Assembly (NCBI GenBank): GCA_944392335.1
Contig: CALXWJ010000052.1
Coordinates: 1 to 64,000 of the forward strand
Length of the DNA stretch: 64,000 nt
Reading direction: 5' to 3'
DNA from: an uncultured Clostridia bacterium
GTDB lineage: Bacteria > Bacillota > Clostridia > UBA1381
In this document: one piece after another, positions 19,551 through 27,369 of the stretch
Layout: every line of letters starts with the position of its first letter
Numbering within the stretch: the first letter of the stretch is position 1
Program-made: the position numbers and the translations under genes
Notes under the pieces: generated by a model
Told to the model about the DNA's origin: nothing
The model's input: only the letters and a program-made list of their open reading frames with translations
The model's database searches: none

Positions 19551-20660
19551 TTGGATTATACTAAAAAAATGAGAATGCTGAATGCATACAAGGGGATATT
19601 TTCAGACAGATACCCCGTTGCTCCCGAATTCTGGTATTATTATCCCGCAAAGGTCTTAGGCGTAAGTATGATAGAATTTGAGCGTGAAATACCATTTTGG
19701 AAATCATTAAAATATGTTTTTGAAAAGTATGACTGCGAAGGCTGGGGAATATCTTTTCCTCATGTCCGGAATGAAAACAAAGAAGTTACAACGAATATGA
19801 ACGGGTTTGAAGAAATAACCCAAATAAATTACAAGGGCAAGAGGCTTGAATCCAGAAAAATGTTCAGTAAAGACGAACCCTCATGGGTCACAAAGCATTT
19901 GGCGGAGGAGCTGTCCGATCTGCCCTATGCGATAGATATGCTGCTTGATGAAAAAAATTCCTTTGACCTCGGCCTTGCAAGCAAGGAGCATAAAAATGTG
20001 GGCGGCAGCTATCTGCTTGAATTATGGCTGGGCGTGCCGTTTTTTGATTTTATTGCGGAGCTTACGGGTTTTGAGCAGGCAATTATGTATTTTATGGAGG
20101 AGGACGAGGAGGTCTTAAAAAAATACAGAGACAGATATATACAATATCAAAAAAACCTGATAAGACTGATCGCGGAAAATACGCCCTTTGAAAGCTTCGC
20201 CGTGGGATGCAGCTATTCATGCAATTCCCTGATAGGCCCAAATATGTGGAGAGAATGGGATAAGCCTTATCTTAAGGCAATAGCGGATGAAGTCCATAAG
20301 CATAATAAACTTTTGCATATCCATTTTCACGGAAGAAGTATCCAAACGGCAGAGGATTTTAAAGAAATAGGGATAGACTGCGTCTGCCCCTTTGAAAGGC
20401 CGCCGGGCGGCGATATTGACGGATTGGAAGGTTTAAGGTATGTGCGCGAAAAGCTGGGCGGAAAGGTTACCATGAACGGTAATGTCCATACTGTGGAAAC
20501 ACTGATCCGCGGAAATGTCCAAGATGTAAAAAGAGAAGTCAGGGAAATTAAAGAAGCCTTTGAGGGTGAGCCGCGTTTGATAATCGGGACGGGAGATCAG
20601 GTAGGCGTTGAAACCCCCGAGGAAAATATTCTTGCAATGATCGAAGAAGCAAAGGCATAA
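19551..20660 (+). CDS. Uroporphyrinogen decarboxylase (URO-D) family protein
   Basis: A 369-residue TIM-barrel protein of the URO-D superfamily, which also holds corrinoid/thiol methyltransferases (MtaA, MtbA, CmuA type). Visible features are 'LLHIHFHGRSIQTAEDFKEI' and the C-terminal 'NGNVHTVETLIRGN' followed by 'IGTGDQVGVETPEENI'. The gene stands alone with no haem genes nearby, so a methyl-transfer or unknown role is more likely than haem synthesis; the substrate is unknown. A TTG start at 19551 with GGAGG six bases upstream is preferred over GTG at 19512; ATG 19569 is a fallback. Confidence 0.8.
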   Translation: MDYTKKMRMLNAYKGIFSDRYPVAPEFWYYYPAKVLGVSMIEFEREIPFWKSLKYVFEKYDCEGWGISFPHVRNENKEVTTNMNGFEEITQINYKGKRLESRKMFSKDEPSWVTKHLAEELSDLPYAIDMLLDEKNSFDLGLASKEHKNVGGSYLLELWLGVPFFDFIAELTGFEQAIMYFMEEDEEVLKKYRDRYIQYQKNLIRLIAENTPFESFAVGCSYSCNSLIGPNMWREWDKPYLKAIADEVHKHNKLLHIHFHGRSIQTAEDFKEIGIDCVCPFERPPGGDIDGLEGLRYVREKLGGKVTMNGNVHTVETLIRGNVQDVKREVREIKEAFEGEPRLIIGTGDQVGVETPEENILAMIEEAKA

Positions 20661-20821
20661 AGCATCGGTATAACTAAAAAAACAACCGCATACATGTATT
20701 GGAATACATTTTTTAAACGGTAAAACATAAATTAACGGCAGTTACCAAAAGCCAACGCCACATAGGGAAGTAATTTGGAAACAACATTGAAATACAATTT
20801 ATGGGCGTTGCAAAGGCAACA

Positions 20822-20858
20822 GACAGCGTAGAAAGCAGAAATGCTTTTTACGCTGTCT
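20822..20858 (+). terminator. Strong hairpin near the left end of the element
   Basis: GACAGCGTA (20822-20830) pairs with TACGCTGTC (20850-20858), with extra inner pairs, and is followed by a T-rich run. It may insulate the element genes from URO-D transcription. Confidence 0.7.
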
Positions 20859-20940
20859 TTCTTTATGCCCAAAAATAAAATCGCACATTCGTCAATTACA
20901 AATTTCCTTGCTACAATGTAGGCGAAGGAGGTAAGCAGAT

Positions 20941-21039
20941 ATGCGAAATCGAAAATACTACATAGCGATTGATGATGTTCTAATCAAAGTAGTCTGTGCA
21001 CCTGTTAAGAAAATCAAAATCAGAATTACGGAGGTTTAA
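20941..21039 (+). CDS. Short element-encoded ORF (32 residues)
   Basis: A 32-residue basic ORF starting 'MRNRKYYIAIDDVLIKV' with a good GGAGG site and ending four bases before the tnpV start. Small ORFs of this kind commonly precede tnpV in Clostridia elements; no function is known. The clear ribosome site and tight spacing argue that it is translated. Confidence 0.55.
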   Translation: MRNRKYYIAIDDVLIKVVCAPVKKIKIRITEV

Positions 21040-21043
21040 AGTT

Positions 21044-21418
21044 ATGGAAAAGACAATATTTGAACAGATGGGCGGCACTTACACCCTGCAAGTCGACTAC
21101 TACTTGCCAAACTTTTCTTTGCCCGCCGAAGGAAATAAGACCATAGGGATATGGGGACAGCGACATTTGTGGTATCTGAAAAAATATCGCGGAGTGACCT
21201 ATTATTCGCTTCTTACTTCGGGCAAGTTGAACAGCTATCTGTACGAGTTGGACAAAAGTTGTAACAATGCCCATAATCGAATGATTAAAGACTATGTAGA
21301 GAAAGATGGCGTGACTGAGAAGTTCAAGGCAGAAAACACCCTTGAATGGGTTAGAAGAATGAACAACATCAGAAGCAGGGTTGAGGAAATCGTTTTCCGA
21401 GATTTTATTTATGTGTGA
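21044..21418 (+). CDS. tnpV: Transposon-encoded protein TnpV
   Basis: A 124-residue protein recognised by its conserved opening 'MEKTIFEQMGGTY', then 'GIWGQRHLWYLKKY', 'LLTSGKLNSYL' and the C-terminal 'WVRRMNNIRSRVEEI'. TnpV proteins are accessory genes of Tn4451-type mobilisable elements in Clostridia; their role is undefined. GGAGG lies ten bases upstream of the ATG. The gene marks the left part of the element as a recombinase-type transposon. Confidence 0.88.
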   Translation: MEKTIFEQMGGTYTLQVDYYLPNFSLPAEGNKTIGIWGQRHLWYLKKYRGVTYYSLLTSGKLNSYLYELDKSCNNAHNRMIKDYVEKDGVTEKFKAENTLEWVRRMNNIRSRVEEIVFRDFIYV

Positions 21419-21427
21419 GGTGTTGTT

Positions 21428-21496
21428 ATGAGAAAAATTAAAGTTGAGGTTGAGGATTTTGAAATCAATCTCATTATAATGACGTTGTTTGAATGA
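21428..21496 (+). pseudogene. TnpW-like small ORF, probably cut short
   Basis: The ORF begins nine bases after tnpV and reads 'MRKIKVEVEDFEINLIIMTL' plus two residues before TGA. The coding pattern seems to go on past the stop in two frames ('RNILLKENNS', then 'REQFVDKLMIWLCK' up to about 21558), as expected for a ~45-residue TnpW-like protein broken by a small insertion or deletion. Called from pattern only. Confidence 0.45.
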
Positions 21497-21568
21497 CGAA
21501 ATATTTTGCTAAAAGAGAACAATTCGTAGATAAACTTATGATTTGGCTCTGTAAATAACCTCTTCAAG

Positions 21569-21596
21569 GCACTTAAGTTTAGGCCTGGGTGCTTTT
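21569..21596 (+). terminator. Possible terminator ahead of the restriction-modification genes
   Basis: GCACTTAAG (from 21569) pairs imperfectly with the segment ending GGGTGC (21592), followed by four T residues. Weak call. Confidence 0.35.
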
Positions 21597-21633
21597 GATT
21601 TGGAAACTATATGTATTATTTAGTCTAATGTTA

Positions 21634-21662
21634 TTGCAAAAACGCTTAATTTATGTTAAAAT
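21634..21662 (+). promoter_or_regulatory. Promoter of the XRE-dcm-restriction operon
   Basis: TTGCAA (21634-21639), a 17-base spacer and TAAAAT (21657-21662). The first start codon is at 21695. Confidence 0.65.
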
Positions 21663-21694
21663 AATGTAAAACACAAGAAAAGGAGACGCTTGTT

Positions 21695-21934
21695 ATGAGT
21701 CTTGCGGATAGCTTAAAGAGAATGCGAATGCAGTCCTTCTTTACACAAGAGGAATTGGCAAAAGAGTTAAATGTGGCATTATCTACTGTAAATCGATGGA
21801 AAACAGGAAAATCTCGTCCTACTTTAACTACGATGAAAGCAGTTAAAAAATTTTGCGAAAAACATGAATGCTCATATAACGATATTGAGAAAGAATGGTT
21901 AAATTGTACTACTTCGAGAGGCAAGAAAAAATGA
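21695..21934 (+). CDS. XRE-family regulator, controller-like, of the RM operon
   Basis: A 79-residue single-domain helix-turn-helix protein ('FFTQEELAKELNVALSTVNR' is the HTH, about residues 15-34, followed by 'WKTGKSRPT'). Its size and place, four bases overlapping the methyltransferase (ATGA), fit a controller (C) protein that times methylase and nuclease expression. That role is inferred; no obvious palindromic operator was seen at the promoter. AAGGAGA precedes the ATG. Confidence 0.8.
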   Translation: MSLADSLKRMRMQSFFTQEELAKELNVALSTVNRWKTGKSRPTLTTMKAVKKFCEKHECSYNDIEKEWLNCTTSRGKKK

Positions 21935-23166
21935 AACTTTTATCACTTTTTTCGGGGTGTGGAGGTATGGATATTGGGTTTGAGGGCAATTTCCGTTGCT
22001 TAGCTAAGTCTATAAATCCTCAGATACACCCTTATTGGATTAAAGAAAAGCAGGGAAATTGGGTTATTGTTCAACCTACCATATTCGATACTGTTTTTGC
22101 AAATGATATTCGTCCAGACGCTAAGGCCGCATGGGTATCGTATTTTAGCAAAAGAAAAAAGAACGCGAATGATATTTACCATATTGATAGTATTGTTGAT
22201 TTAGTAAAAAGAACCAGAAGAGGCGAAAAGATTTTTCCTGATGGTATAGACGTTGTTACAGGAGGATTTCCTTGTCAAGATTTTTCTATTGCAGGAAAGA
22301 GACTTGGATTTAAATCTCAAAAAAGTCATCTTGGAGTCACATTAGCATCAGATGAGCCTTCTATTGAGAGCAGAGGCCAACTTTATATGTGGATGCGTGA
22401 AGTTGTAACGATTACCTCTCCCAAACTTTTCATAGCGGAAAATGTTAAAGGTCTTACTAATCTTGAAGATGTGAAAGAAATTATTGAACACGATTTTTCT
22501 GACGCTGGAAATGGCGGATATCTTGTTGTGCCTGCAAGAGTTTTATACGCTCCAGACTATGGAGTTCCGCAATCAAGAGAGCGTGTAATATTCTTTGGAT
22601 TTAAGAAATCAGCATTACGCAAAGAGGCACACACAGCGTTGACTCAAAAAAGCATTCCTACAGCATTTGACCCTTATCCGATTAAAACTCACGGAGAAGG
22701 AACAGGAATGCCAATAGTAACTTGCAGAGATGCTTTTATTGACCTTGTTGAGCCAGATCAATCTGAGGATGCCTCGCAGAAAAAATATTCAAAAGCAAAG
22801 TATATGGGGTTTCATTGTCAGGGACAGACCGAGGTAAAACTTGATTCAGTTGGTCCTACAATACGTTCAGAACATCACGGTAATATTGAATATCGCAGAT
22901 TGAGCGTTGAACACGGCGGAAAATATGTGGATGAATTGAATGCTGGTATGAGTGAAAGAAGGCTGACAATTAGAGAATGCGCGAGAATTCAAACATTTCC
23001 TGATGATTATCAATTCATTTTGAAAAAAACTGAACTAAACAAGGCTGTTTCTTCAAGCGACGCATATAAAATCATTGGAAACGCGGTTCCTTGTATTCTC
23101 GCTTATAATATTGCGAAAAATATCGAAGAAAAATGGTTGTTGTATTTTAAGGAGGATGAAGTATGA
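21931..23166 (+). CDS. DNA (cytosine-5-)-methyltransferase
   Basis: A 411-residue C5 methyltransferase that protects host DNA in the RM system. Motif I is 'LFSGCGGMDIGFEG' (residues 6-19), motif IV is 'GGFPCQDFSIAGKRLG' with catalytic Cys115, motif VI is 'ENVKGL', motif VIII 'PQSRERVIFFGF', and motifs IX-X 'ECARIQTFPDDYQF' and 'IGNAVP'. The target-recognition region lies between VIII and IX; the sequence specificity is unknown. Start and stop overlap both neighbours by four bases, showing tight coupling. Base composition is more AT-rich than the flanking chromosome. Confidence 0.95.
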   Translation: MKLLSLFSGCGGMDIGFEGNFRCLAKSINPQIHPYWIKEKQGNWVIVQPTIFDTVFANDIRPDAKAAWVSYFSKRKKNANDIYHIDSIVDLVKRTRRGEKIFPDGIDVVTGGFPCQDFSIAGKRLGFKSQKSHLGVTLASDEPSIESRGQLYMWMREVVTITSPKLFIAENVKGLTNLEDVKEIIEHDFSDAGNGGYLVVPARVLYAPDYGVPQSRERVIFFGFKKSALRKEAHTALTQKSIPTAFDPYPIKTHGEGTGMPIVTCRDAFIDLVEPDQSEDASQKKYSKAKYMGFHCQGQTEVKLDSVGPTIRSEHHGNIEYRRLSVEHGGKYVDELNAGMSERRLTIRECARIQTFPDDYQFILKKTELNKAVSSSDAYKIIGNAVPCILAYNIAKNIEEKWLLYFKEDEV

Positions 23167-24269
23167 TTATTTCTGAAAATAATAAACCGTCTATTGTTAT
23201 TTTTAAGAAATTGATGGCTGATACAGATAACCTTCTAAATGCTGACGCTAAAGAAAGAGAGGCGTATTATTGTAAACGGGGTGGCAAGTTGCTAGAGGGG
23301 GATGTATATGAAGCTGTAAAAGAAAGTGCTATAGGAACACCATTTGATGGTACAATCCAACTGGTGTCAGGTGCGTCTTTTCCAGACATTGTTGCTAATA
23401 AATTTTATGGAGTAGAAGTTAAAAGTACAGAAAAAAACCATTGGACATCAACGGGAAGTAGCATATTAGAATCAACAAGAGACGCTAATGTTGAGCGTAT
23501 TTATCTTACTTTTGGCAAACTCGGAAAACCTGTTCAATTCCTTTCCAGACCATATGAGGAATGTATGTCTGATATTGCGGTAACACACTATCCCCGCTAT
23601 AAAATTGATATGAGGTTAAAGCCCGGTGAAACTATTTTTGATAAAATGGGAATATCTTATGATGAGCTTAGAGTAATGGATAATCCCGTTGCACCTGTTT
23701 CAAAGTATTATAAAAGCAAATTGAAAGAAGGTGAAAGTCTTTGGTGGGCTTCTGAAAATGTTGAAGAAGATACGACTACTCCTGCGACAGTACGTCTTTG
23801 GACTGCGCTCGCGCTAGACGATAAAGAAAAATATGCTGTAATGGGTTATGTTCTTTTTCCAGAAATTCTTAGGAGTGGAAGTAATAAGAAATATAATAGA
23901 TATGCACTTTGGCTGGCTACACAAAAGGGAATAATCAATACAAATATTCGTGATAGCTTTTCTGCTGGAGGGCAAGTATTGATGAAAACTCCATCGGGAC
24001 TAGAGTTGAAAATGCCTGCTGCGTTTGGAAGAATAAAAAAATATCATTTAATGATTATTGAGTTGCTACAAGACATAGATGAGGAAATATTAAAAGAATA
24101 TTGGCAGGTTGATATTATAGATAAAAATAGAATAAATCAATGGTGTAAACTAGTTGCTGTAGAAGCGGATTCATCTATTGGATATTCCACTGCCTATAGT
24201 GTTCTTTCGGAAATATTCGGTCTTGATTCTCGCCAAAAAGGAAAAAAACTATTCCAAACGAATTTATAA
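23163..24269 (+). CDS. Type II restriction endonuclease, PD-(D/E)XK fold
   Basis: A 368-residue predicted nuclease. A PD-(D/E)XK core is visible as 'FPDIVANKFYGVEVKS', giving Asp75, Glu85 and Lys87. Coupling to the methyltransferase (ATGA overlap) and to vsr supports the role. No family name can be given with certainty. The stop TAA (24267-24269) is followed in the same frame by 52 open codons encoding a four-cysteine zinc ribbon without a start codon, so this protein is probably a C-terminally truncated form of a longer enzyme. Confidence 0.85.
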   Translation: MIISENNKPSIVIFKKLMADTDNLLNADAKEREAYYCKRGGKLLEGDVYEAVKESAIGTPFDGTIQLVSGASFPDIVANKFYGVEVKSTEKNHWTSTGSSILESTRDANVERIYLTFGKLGKPVQFLSRPYEECMSDIAVTHYPRYKIDMRLKPGETIFDKMGISYDELRVMDNPVAPVSKYYKSKLKEGESLWWASENVEEDTTTPATVRLWTALALDDKEKYAVMGYVLFPEILRSGSNKKYNRYALWLATQKGIINTNIRDSFSAGGQVLMKTPSGLELKMPAAFGRIKKYHLMIIELLQDIDEEILKEYWQVDIIDKNRINQWCKLVAVEADSSIGYSTAYSVLSEIFGLDSRQKGKKLFQTNL

Positions 24270-24428
24270 GAAGTAGTTTGTACACACTGCGGAAAGATAT
24301 ATTTACAGCGAAAAGAATATCAATTAGAAGGGCACAGAGAAAGAGAGTATGATGAATGTCCATATTGCCACCAAAATAATGGCTCAAGTATGGAATGGGA
24401 GTTCTATAATTCGAAAATTGATGGGTGA
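24270..24428 (+). pseudogene. Zinc-ribbon tail separated from the restriction enzyme by an in-frame stop
   Basis: 52 codons in the same frame as the nuclease directly after its TAA, ending with TGA at 24426-24428, five bases before vsr. It reads 'EVVCTHCGKIYLQRKEY' early on and has a second pair in 'YDECPYCHQNN': a CxxC-x(21)-CxxC zinc ribbon. No ATG, GTG or TTG precedes the first cysteines, so it is only made if the UAA is read through. A nonsense mutation is the simplest reading. Confidence 0.7.
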
Positions 24429-24432
24429 TTAG

Positions 24433-24867
24433 ATGGGAAGATATACCGCGGAGCAAACACATAGAATAATGTCTGCTGTCAAATCTAAAGACACAAAACC
24501 TGAAAAACTCTTGCGACAGGCGTTATGGAAACATAATTTTAGATATAGAGTTAATTACAAGAAACTACCGGGTAAACCAGATGTCGTTTTCACAAAAGCA
24601 AAAATCGCGGTTTTTTGTGATGGTGATTTTTGGCACGGTCATAATTGGGCATTGAGAGGTATGGACTCACTCGAAGAAGAACTAAGCAATTATTCAGAGT
24701 TTTGGAAAGCTAAAATATTAAGAAATGTAAAACGAGACTCCGATATTACACAGATCCTCGAAGAGCGAGGTTGGCGAGTAATTAGGTTTTGGGAAAGTGA
24801 CATTAAAAAAGATGTAGAAAAATGCGTCGAAGTTGTTAATTTAGCATACAAAGAAAGAACGAAATGA
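24433..24867 (+). CDS. vsr: Very short patch repair endonuclease
   Basis: A 144-residue Vsr endonuclease that nicks DNA 5' of the T in T:G mismatches left by deamination of 5-methylcytosine. Family marks: 'AEQTHRIMSAVKSKDTKPE' at the N-terminus, the catalytic 'LPGKPDVVF' aspartate, 'AVFCDGDFWHGHNW' with the two histidines, and 'RVIRFWESDI'. It matches the C5 methyltransferase encoded just upstream. Length is typical. Confidence 0.95.
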   Translation: MGRYTAEQTHRIMSAVKSKDTKPEKLLRQALWKHNFRYRVNYKKLPGKPDVVFTKAKIAVFCDGDFWHGHNWALRGMDSLEEELSNYSEFWKAKILRNVKRDSDITQILEERGWRVIRFWESDIKKDVEKCVEVVNLAYKERTK

Positions 24868-24949
24868 GTTTACATTATATAGCACTCAAATGTAAAAAAC
24901 TTGGACGCTTTTTCTTCCACAAATACCGCGTTGCAGCGTATGGATATAA

Positions 24950-25759
24950 TTGAACATGATAATAAAGTCTCGGGTACAGAAACTCCGCAAGCACCGTCGC
25001 AGACCGACAGTTACGGGCAGAACAAGCCTGTTTTCGGGATTGGTGTACTGCCCTGACTGCGGCGCGAAGCCGCATTTCCGTACTGCAAATAGCCTGAAAC
25101 GCAATCAGGAATTTTGGAGATGTTCCAACTACAAGTCGAGGCGTGGAGAGTGTGCCATCCACTATATCCGGGATGTTGTGCTTGAAAAGATCGTGTTTGA
25201 AGCCATCAGTGGTTTAGCGGATTTTGTGAAGTGCCACGAAACGGTATTTCTGTATATACTGGCGAAGAAAACAAACGCCATGCGGCAGAAAGAACACAAA
25301 AAGCTCCAACAAACGGTGGAACAGGGTACAAGGAGAATTGCCGAAATCGACAGGCTAATTGAAAAGGTGTTCGAGCAGAATGCAAGCGGCATACTCTCCG
25401 ATGAACGCTTTTCCAAAATACTCCAAAGCTACGAAAAAGGGCAGAAAGCGTTGATGCAGGAGGTATCCGACAGTCAAAAGACATTACAGGAAGCGAAGCA
25501 GAAGGTTACAGATTTGAGGCTGCTGCTCCGTACCCCGCGTGAGCTGACGGATATTACAGAGCTTACTCAAACGCTTGTAAACACATTGATTGAGCGGATC
25601 GAAGTTCACAACAATGACAAGTCAGGCGGTCACTGTTATGTAAAGGTAGATATTTACTTCACGGCGGCGGGAATGATAGACATCCCTACCGAACAGGAAA
25701 TCCTTGCTATGATGAAGGAAATACAAGAAAATCCGCAGGACTTCCGCTTTGTAGCATAA
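24950..25759 (+). pseudogene. Large serine recombinase, C-terminal fragment
   Basis: About 269 residues equal to the second half of a TnpX-type large serine recombinase. It begins inside the recombinase domain ('RVQKLRKHRRRPTVTGRTSL'), then has the zinc beta-ribbon ('YCPDCGAKPHF' ... 'WRCSNYKSRRGECAIHYI') and a long coiled coil ('EQGTRRIAEIDRLIEKVFEQ'). The N-terminal resolvase domain with the catalytic serine is absent, and the frame is closed by TAA just upstream at 24947. The TTG at 24950 is unlikely to be a true start. The RM cargo seems to have replaced the missing part. Confidence 0.88.
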
Positions 25760-25768
25760 CAAAAAAGA

Positions 25769-25802
25769 TACGGTGTAACCCATTTTACTGAGTTACACCG
25801 TA
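25769..25802 (+). terminator. Perfect hairpin after the recombinase fragment
   Basis: TACGGTGTAAC (25769-25779) pairs with GTTACACCGTA (25792-25802). It lacks a long T run on the plus strand, so it may be a terminator or a recombinase-binding structure near the element end. Confidence 0.6.
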
Positions 25803-25861
25803 CCCCTACATAAATACTTCCTTATCTGGCGTAGACAAACACTAACCGCCGTTTTTTTGAG

Positions 25862-25890
25862 TTGCAATTATCTGAATAATATGCTATAAT
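25862..25890 (+). promoter_or_regulatory. metA promoter
   Basis: TTGCAA (25862-25867), a 17-base spacer and a perfect TATAAT (25885-25890). It lies nine bases from the end of the mobile element and would produce a ~200-base leader. Confidence 0.8.
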
Positions 25891-25902
25891 ATTATAGACG
25901 GC

Positions 25903-26066
25903 ATAACCGCGCCCAAGATATACGCCGTTTTTGTATGCGGCGGGCCAGATATCTTTAACCGGTGTGAGAGTATGATCTTTCGCCGGTCACAGCGCGGCGC
26001 CGCGGGGGCGGTTTACGAATCGCCTGTTTTGTCTTGCCCCGGTCAAATGACGGGAAAGGCTTTTAT
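25903..26066 (+). ncRNA. Candidate structured metA leader RNA, copy B
   Basis: A leader homologous to 2550-2680. The closing stem is AACCGC (25905-25910) with GCGGTT (26008-26013). Arm 1: AAGATAT/ATATCTT (25915-25921/25949-25955) plus CGCCG/CGGCG (25923-25927/25938-25942). Arm 2: TAACCG/CGGTCA (25956-25961/25984-25989), capped by GTGAGAG/CTTTCGC (25964-25970/25977-25983) with a six-base loop. The same arm in copy A differs in sequence but still pairs, which is compensatory change. A further hairpin (CCC...GGG, about 26036-26055) precedes the ribosome site. It lacks the marks of SAM-I, T-box, cobalamin, TPP, FMN, lysine or glycine riboswitches, so its class is unknown to me. Confidence 0.6.
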
Positions 26067-26093
26067 TTAACAGATTATCCGGGAGGTCATGAA

Positions 26094-27011
26094 ATGCCTA
26101 TTAAAATTACCGACAAGCTGCCGGCTACAAAGCAATTAAGAGATGAAAACATATTTGTGATGAGTGAGACAAAAGCGATGCACCAGGATATAAGACCGCT
26201 TAAAATCGCGATCGTGAACCTTATGCCGACAAAAATAACTACCGAAACACAGCTTTTGAGGCTTTTGTCAAATACGCCTTTGCAGGTTGAACCGGACCTT
26301 ATTACCATGCGTTCCCATGAATCAAAAAACACTTCGCAGGAGCATTTAAAGTCCTTTTATAAAACCTTTGACGAAATAAAAAATTCAAAATACGACGGAA
26401 TGATAATTACCGGGGCGCCGGTGGAAAAGCATGAATTTGAAGAGGTGGACTATTGGGAGGAGCTGAAGGAAATAATGCAATGGTCCACGACCCACGTCAC
26501 CTCGACCCTTCATATCTGCTGGGCGGCGCAGGCAGGATTATATTATCATTACGGGATACCGAAATACTCCCTTGATGAAAAATGCTCGGGTGTGTTTTTA
26601 CATAAGGTGACCAGAAAAACCTCAAAGCTTGTGAGGGGCTTTGACGATACCTTTTATGCCCCTCATTCAAGGTATACAGAGGTTCGCGCGGAAGACATAA
26701 AAAAAGTAAAAGAACTGGAAATACTCGCGTATTCCAACGAGGCGGGAGTTTATCTTATTATGACAAAAAAGGGGAGAAAAATATTTGTTACGGGACATTC
26801 CGAATATGACGCCATGACCCTTGCGGAGGAATATAAAAGAGACGTCGAAAAAGGCATAAACCCGCAGATCCCAAAGCATTATTTTCCCGATGACAACCCT
26901 AAAAAAACCCCGGTCGTTACGTGGAAAAGCCACGCGAGCCTGTTGTTTTCAAATTGGCTGAACTATTTTGTATACCAGATAACGCCCTATGATATCGACA
27001 GCATAAAATAG
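26094..27011 (+). CDS. metA: Homoserine O-acetyltransferase (MetA family)
   Basis: A 305-residue MetA-type acyltransferase that activates homoserine for methionine synthesis. The catalytic Cys142 is in '[13 protein letters not shown]', and the His-Glu pair is in 'VTGHSEYD'. Residue 111 is glutamate ('TGAPVE'); in this family Glu111 goes with acetyl-CoA use (Bacillus cereus type) and Gly111 with succinyl-CoA use (E. coli type), so acetyltransferase is preferred. The start at 26094 has GGGAGG upstream; the frame opens at 26034 inside the leader. A terminator follows. Confidence 0.95.
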   Translation: MPIKITDKLPATKQLRDENIFVMSETKAMHQDIRPLKIAIVNLMPTKITTETQLLRLLSNTPLQVEPDLITMRSHESKNTSQEHLKSFYKTFDEIKNSKYDGMIITGAPVEKHEFEEVDYWEELKEIMQWSTTHVTSTLHICWAAQAGLYYHYGIPKYSLDEKCSGVFLHKVTRKTSKLVRGFDDTFYAPHSRYTEVRAEDIKKVKELEILAYSNEAGVYLIMTKKGRKIFVTGHSEYDAMTLAEEYKRDVEKGINPQIPKHYFPDDNPKKTPVVTWKSHASLLFSNWLNYFVYQITPYDIDSIK

Positions 27012-27022
27012 TAAATTTACCG

Positions 27023-27047
27023 TCCCCAAAAATATTGGGGATTTTTT
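27023..27047 (+). terminator. Terminator after metA
   Basis: TCCCCAA pairs with TTGGGGA (27023-27041), followed by six T residues. Confidence 0.9.
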
Positions 27048-27234
27048 ATTAATTGGTTCTTTTGCTTAGGAAAGGTTTTTGCATGGTTTTTTAGTGTACG
27101 ATCTTGTTGTATTAATTAGGTGACGACAGGGGCCTTTTCGGTGTTTGTTATTTAAAAATTTATGTTAAGCCCGATCTGTAATTCCGATAATATATGAATT
27201 ATTTTAACAAAGAGTTAACAAGCTAGGGCAGCGC

Positions 27235-27263
27235 TTGACAAAGAGTGTTAATTGTAATATAAT
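27235..27263 (+). promoter_or_regulatory. Sigma-A promoter of the sigma-factor gene
   Basis: TTGACA (27235-27240), a 17-base spacer and TATAAT (27258-27263): a consensus promoter. It shows that the upstream in-frame starts of the next ORF are not used. Confidence 0.85.
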
Positions 27264-27369
27264 ATCTGTAACAGGCGGGATGGGCGCCGGATATCAAAAA
27301 CATTTTTTTAAAGCTTCGGACAATTTTAGAACAGCCCTGTCGGCTTCAGAAAATAAAAAGGAAAGAGTG

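Larger units (their letters stand above)
20734..25853. mobile_element. Defective serine-recombinase transposon carrying a 5mC restriction-modification set
   Basis: The two ends match as imperfect inverted repeats. 20734-20773 and the reverse complement of 25814-25853 share AACGGC(A/G)GTTA, then ten unlike bases, then ACGCCA(C/G)ATA(G/A)GGAAGTA in the same register. Between them lie a small ORF and tnpV (typical of Tn4451/ICE-like Clostridia elements), an XRE regulator, a DNA cytosine methyltransferase, a restriction enzyme, vsr, and at the far end the C-terminal part of a large serine recombinase. The recombinase lacks its catalytic N-terminus, so the element cannot move by itself. It sits between the URO-D gene and the metA promoter. 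Exact end bases are uncertain. Confidence 0.75.

Noticed and set aside
24950-25759. Recombinase fragment as an active site-specific recombinase
   Set aside because: It lacks the N-terminal resolvase domain and catalytic serine, and the frame is closed just upstream.
25903-26066. metA leader as a SAM-I riboswitch or T-box
   Set aside because: The SAM-I core and the T-box TGGNACCGCG sequence are absent, and no specifier loop could be placed.
27235-27369. Longer N-terminus for the sigma factor from 27235
   Set aside because: That start coincides with the -35 box of a consensus promoter, so it cannot be in the transcript.
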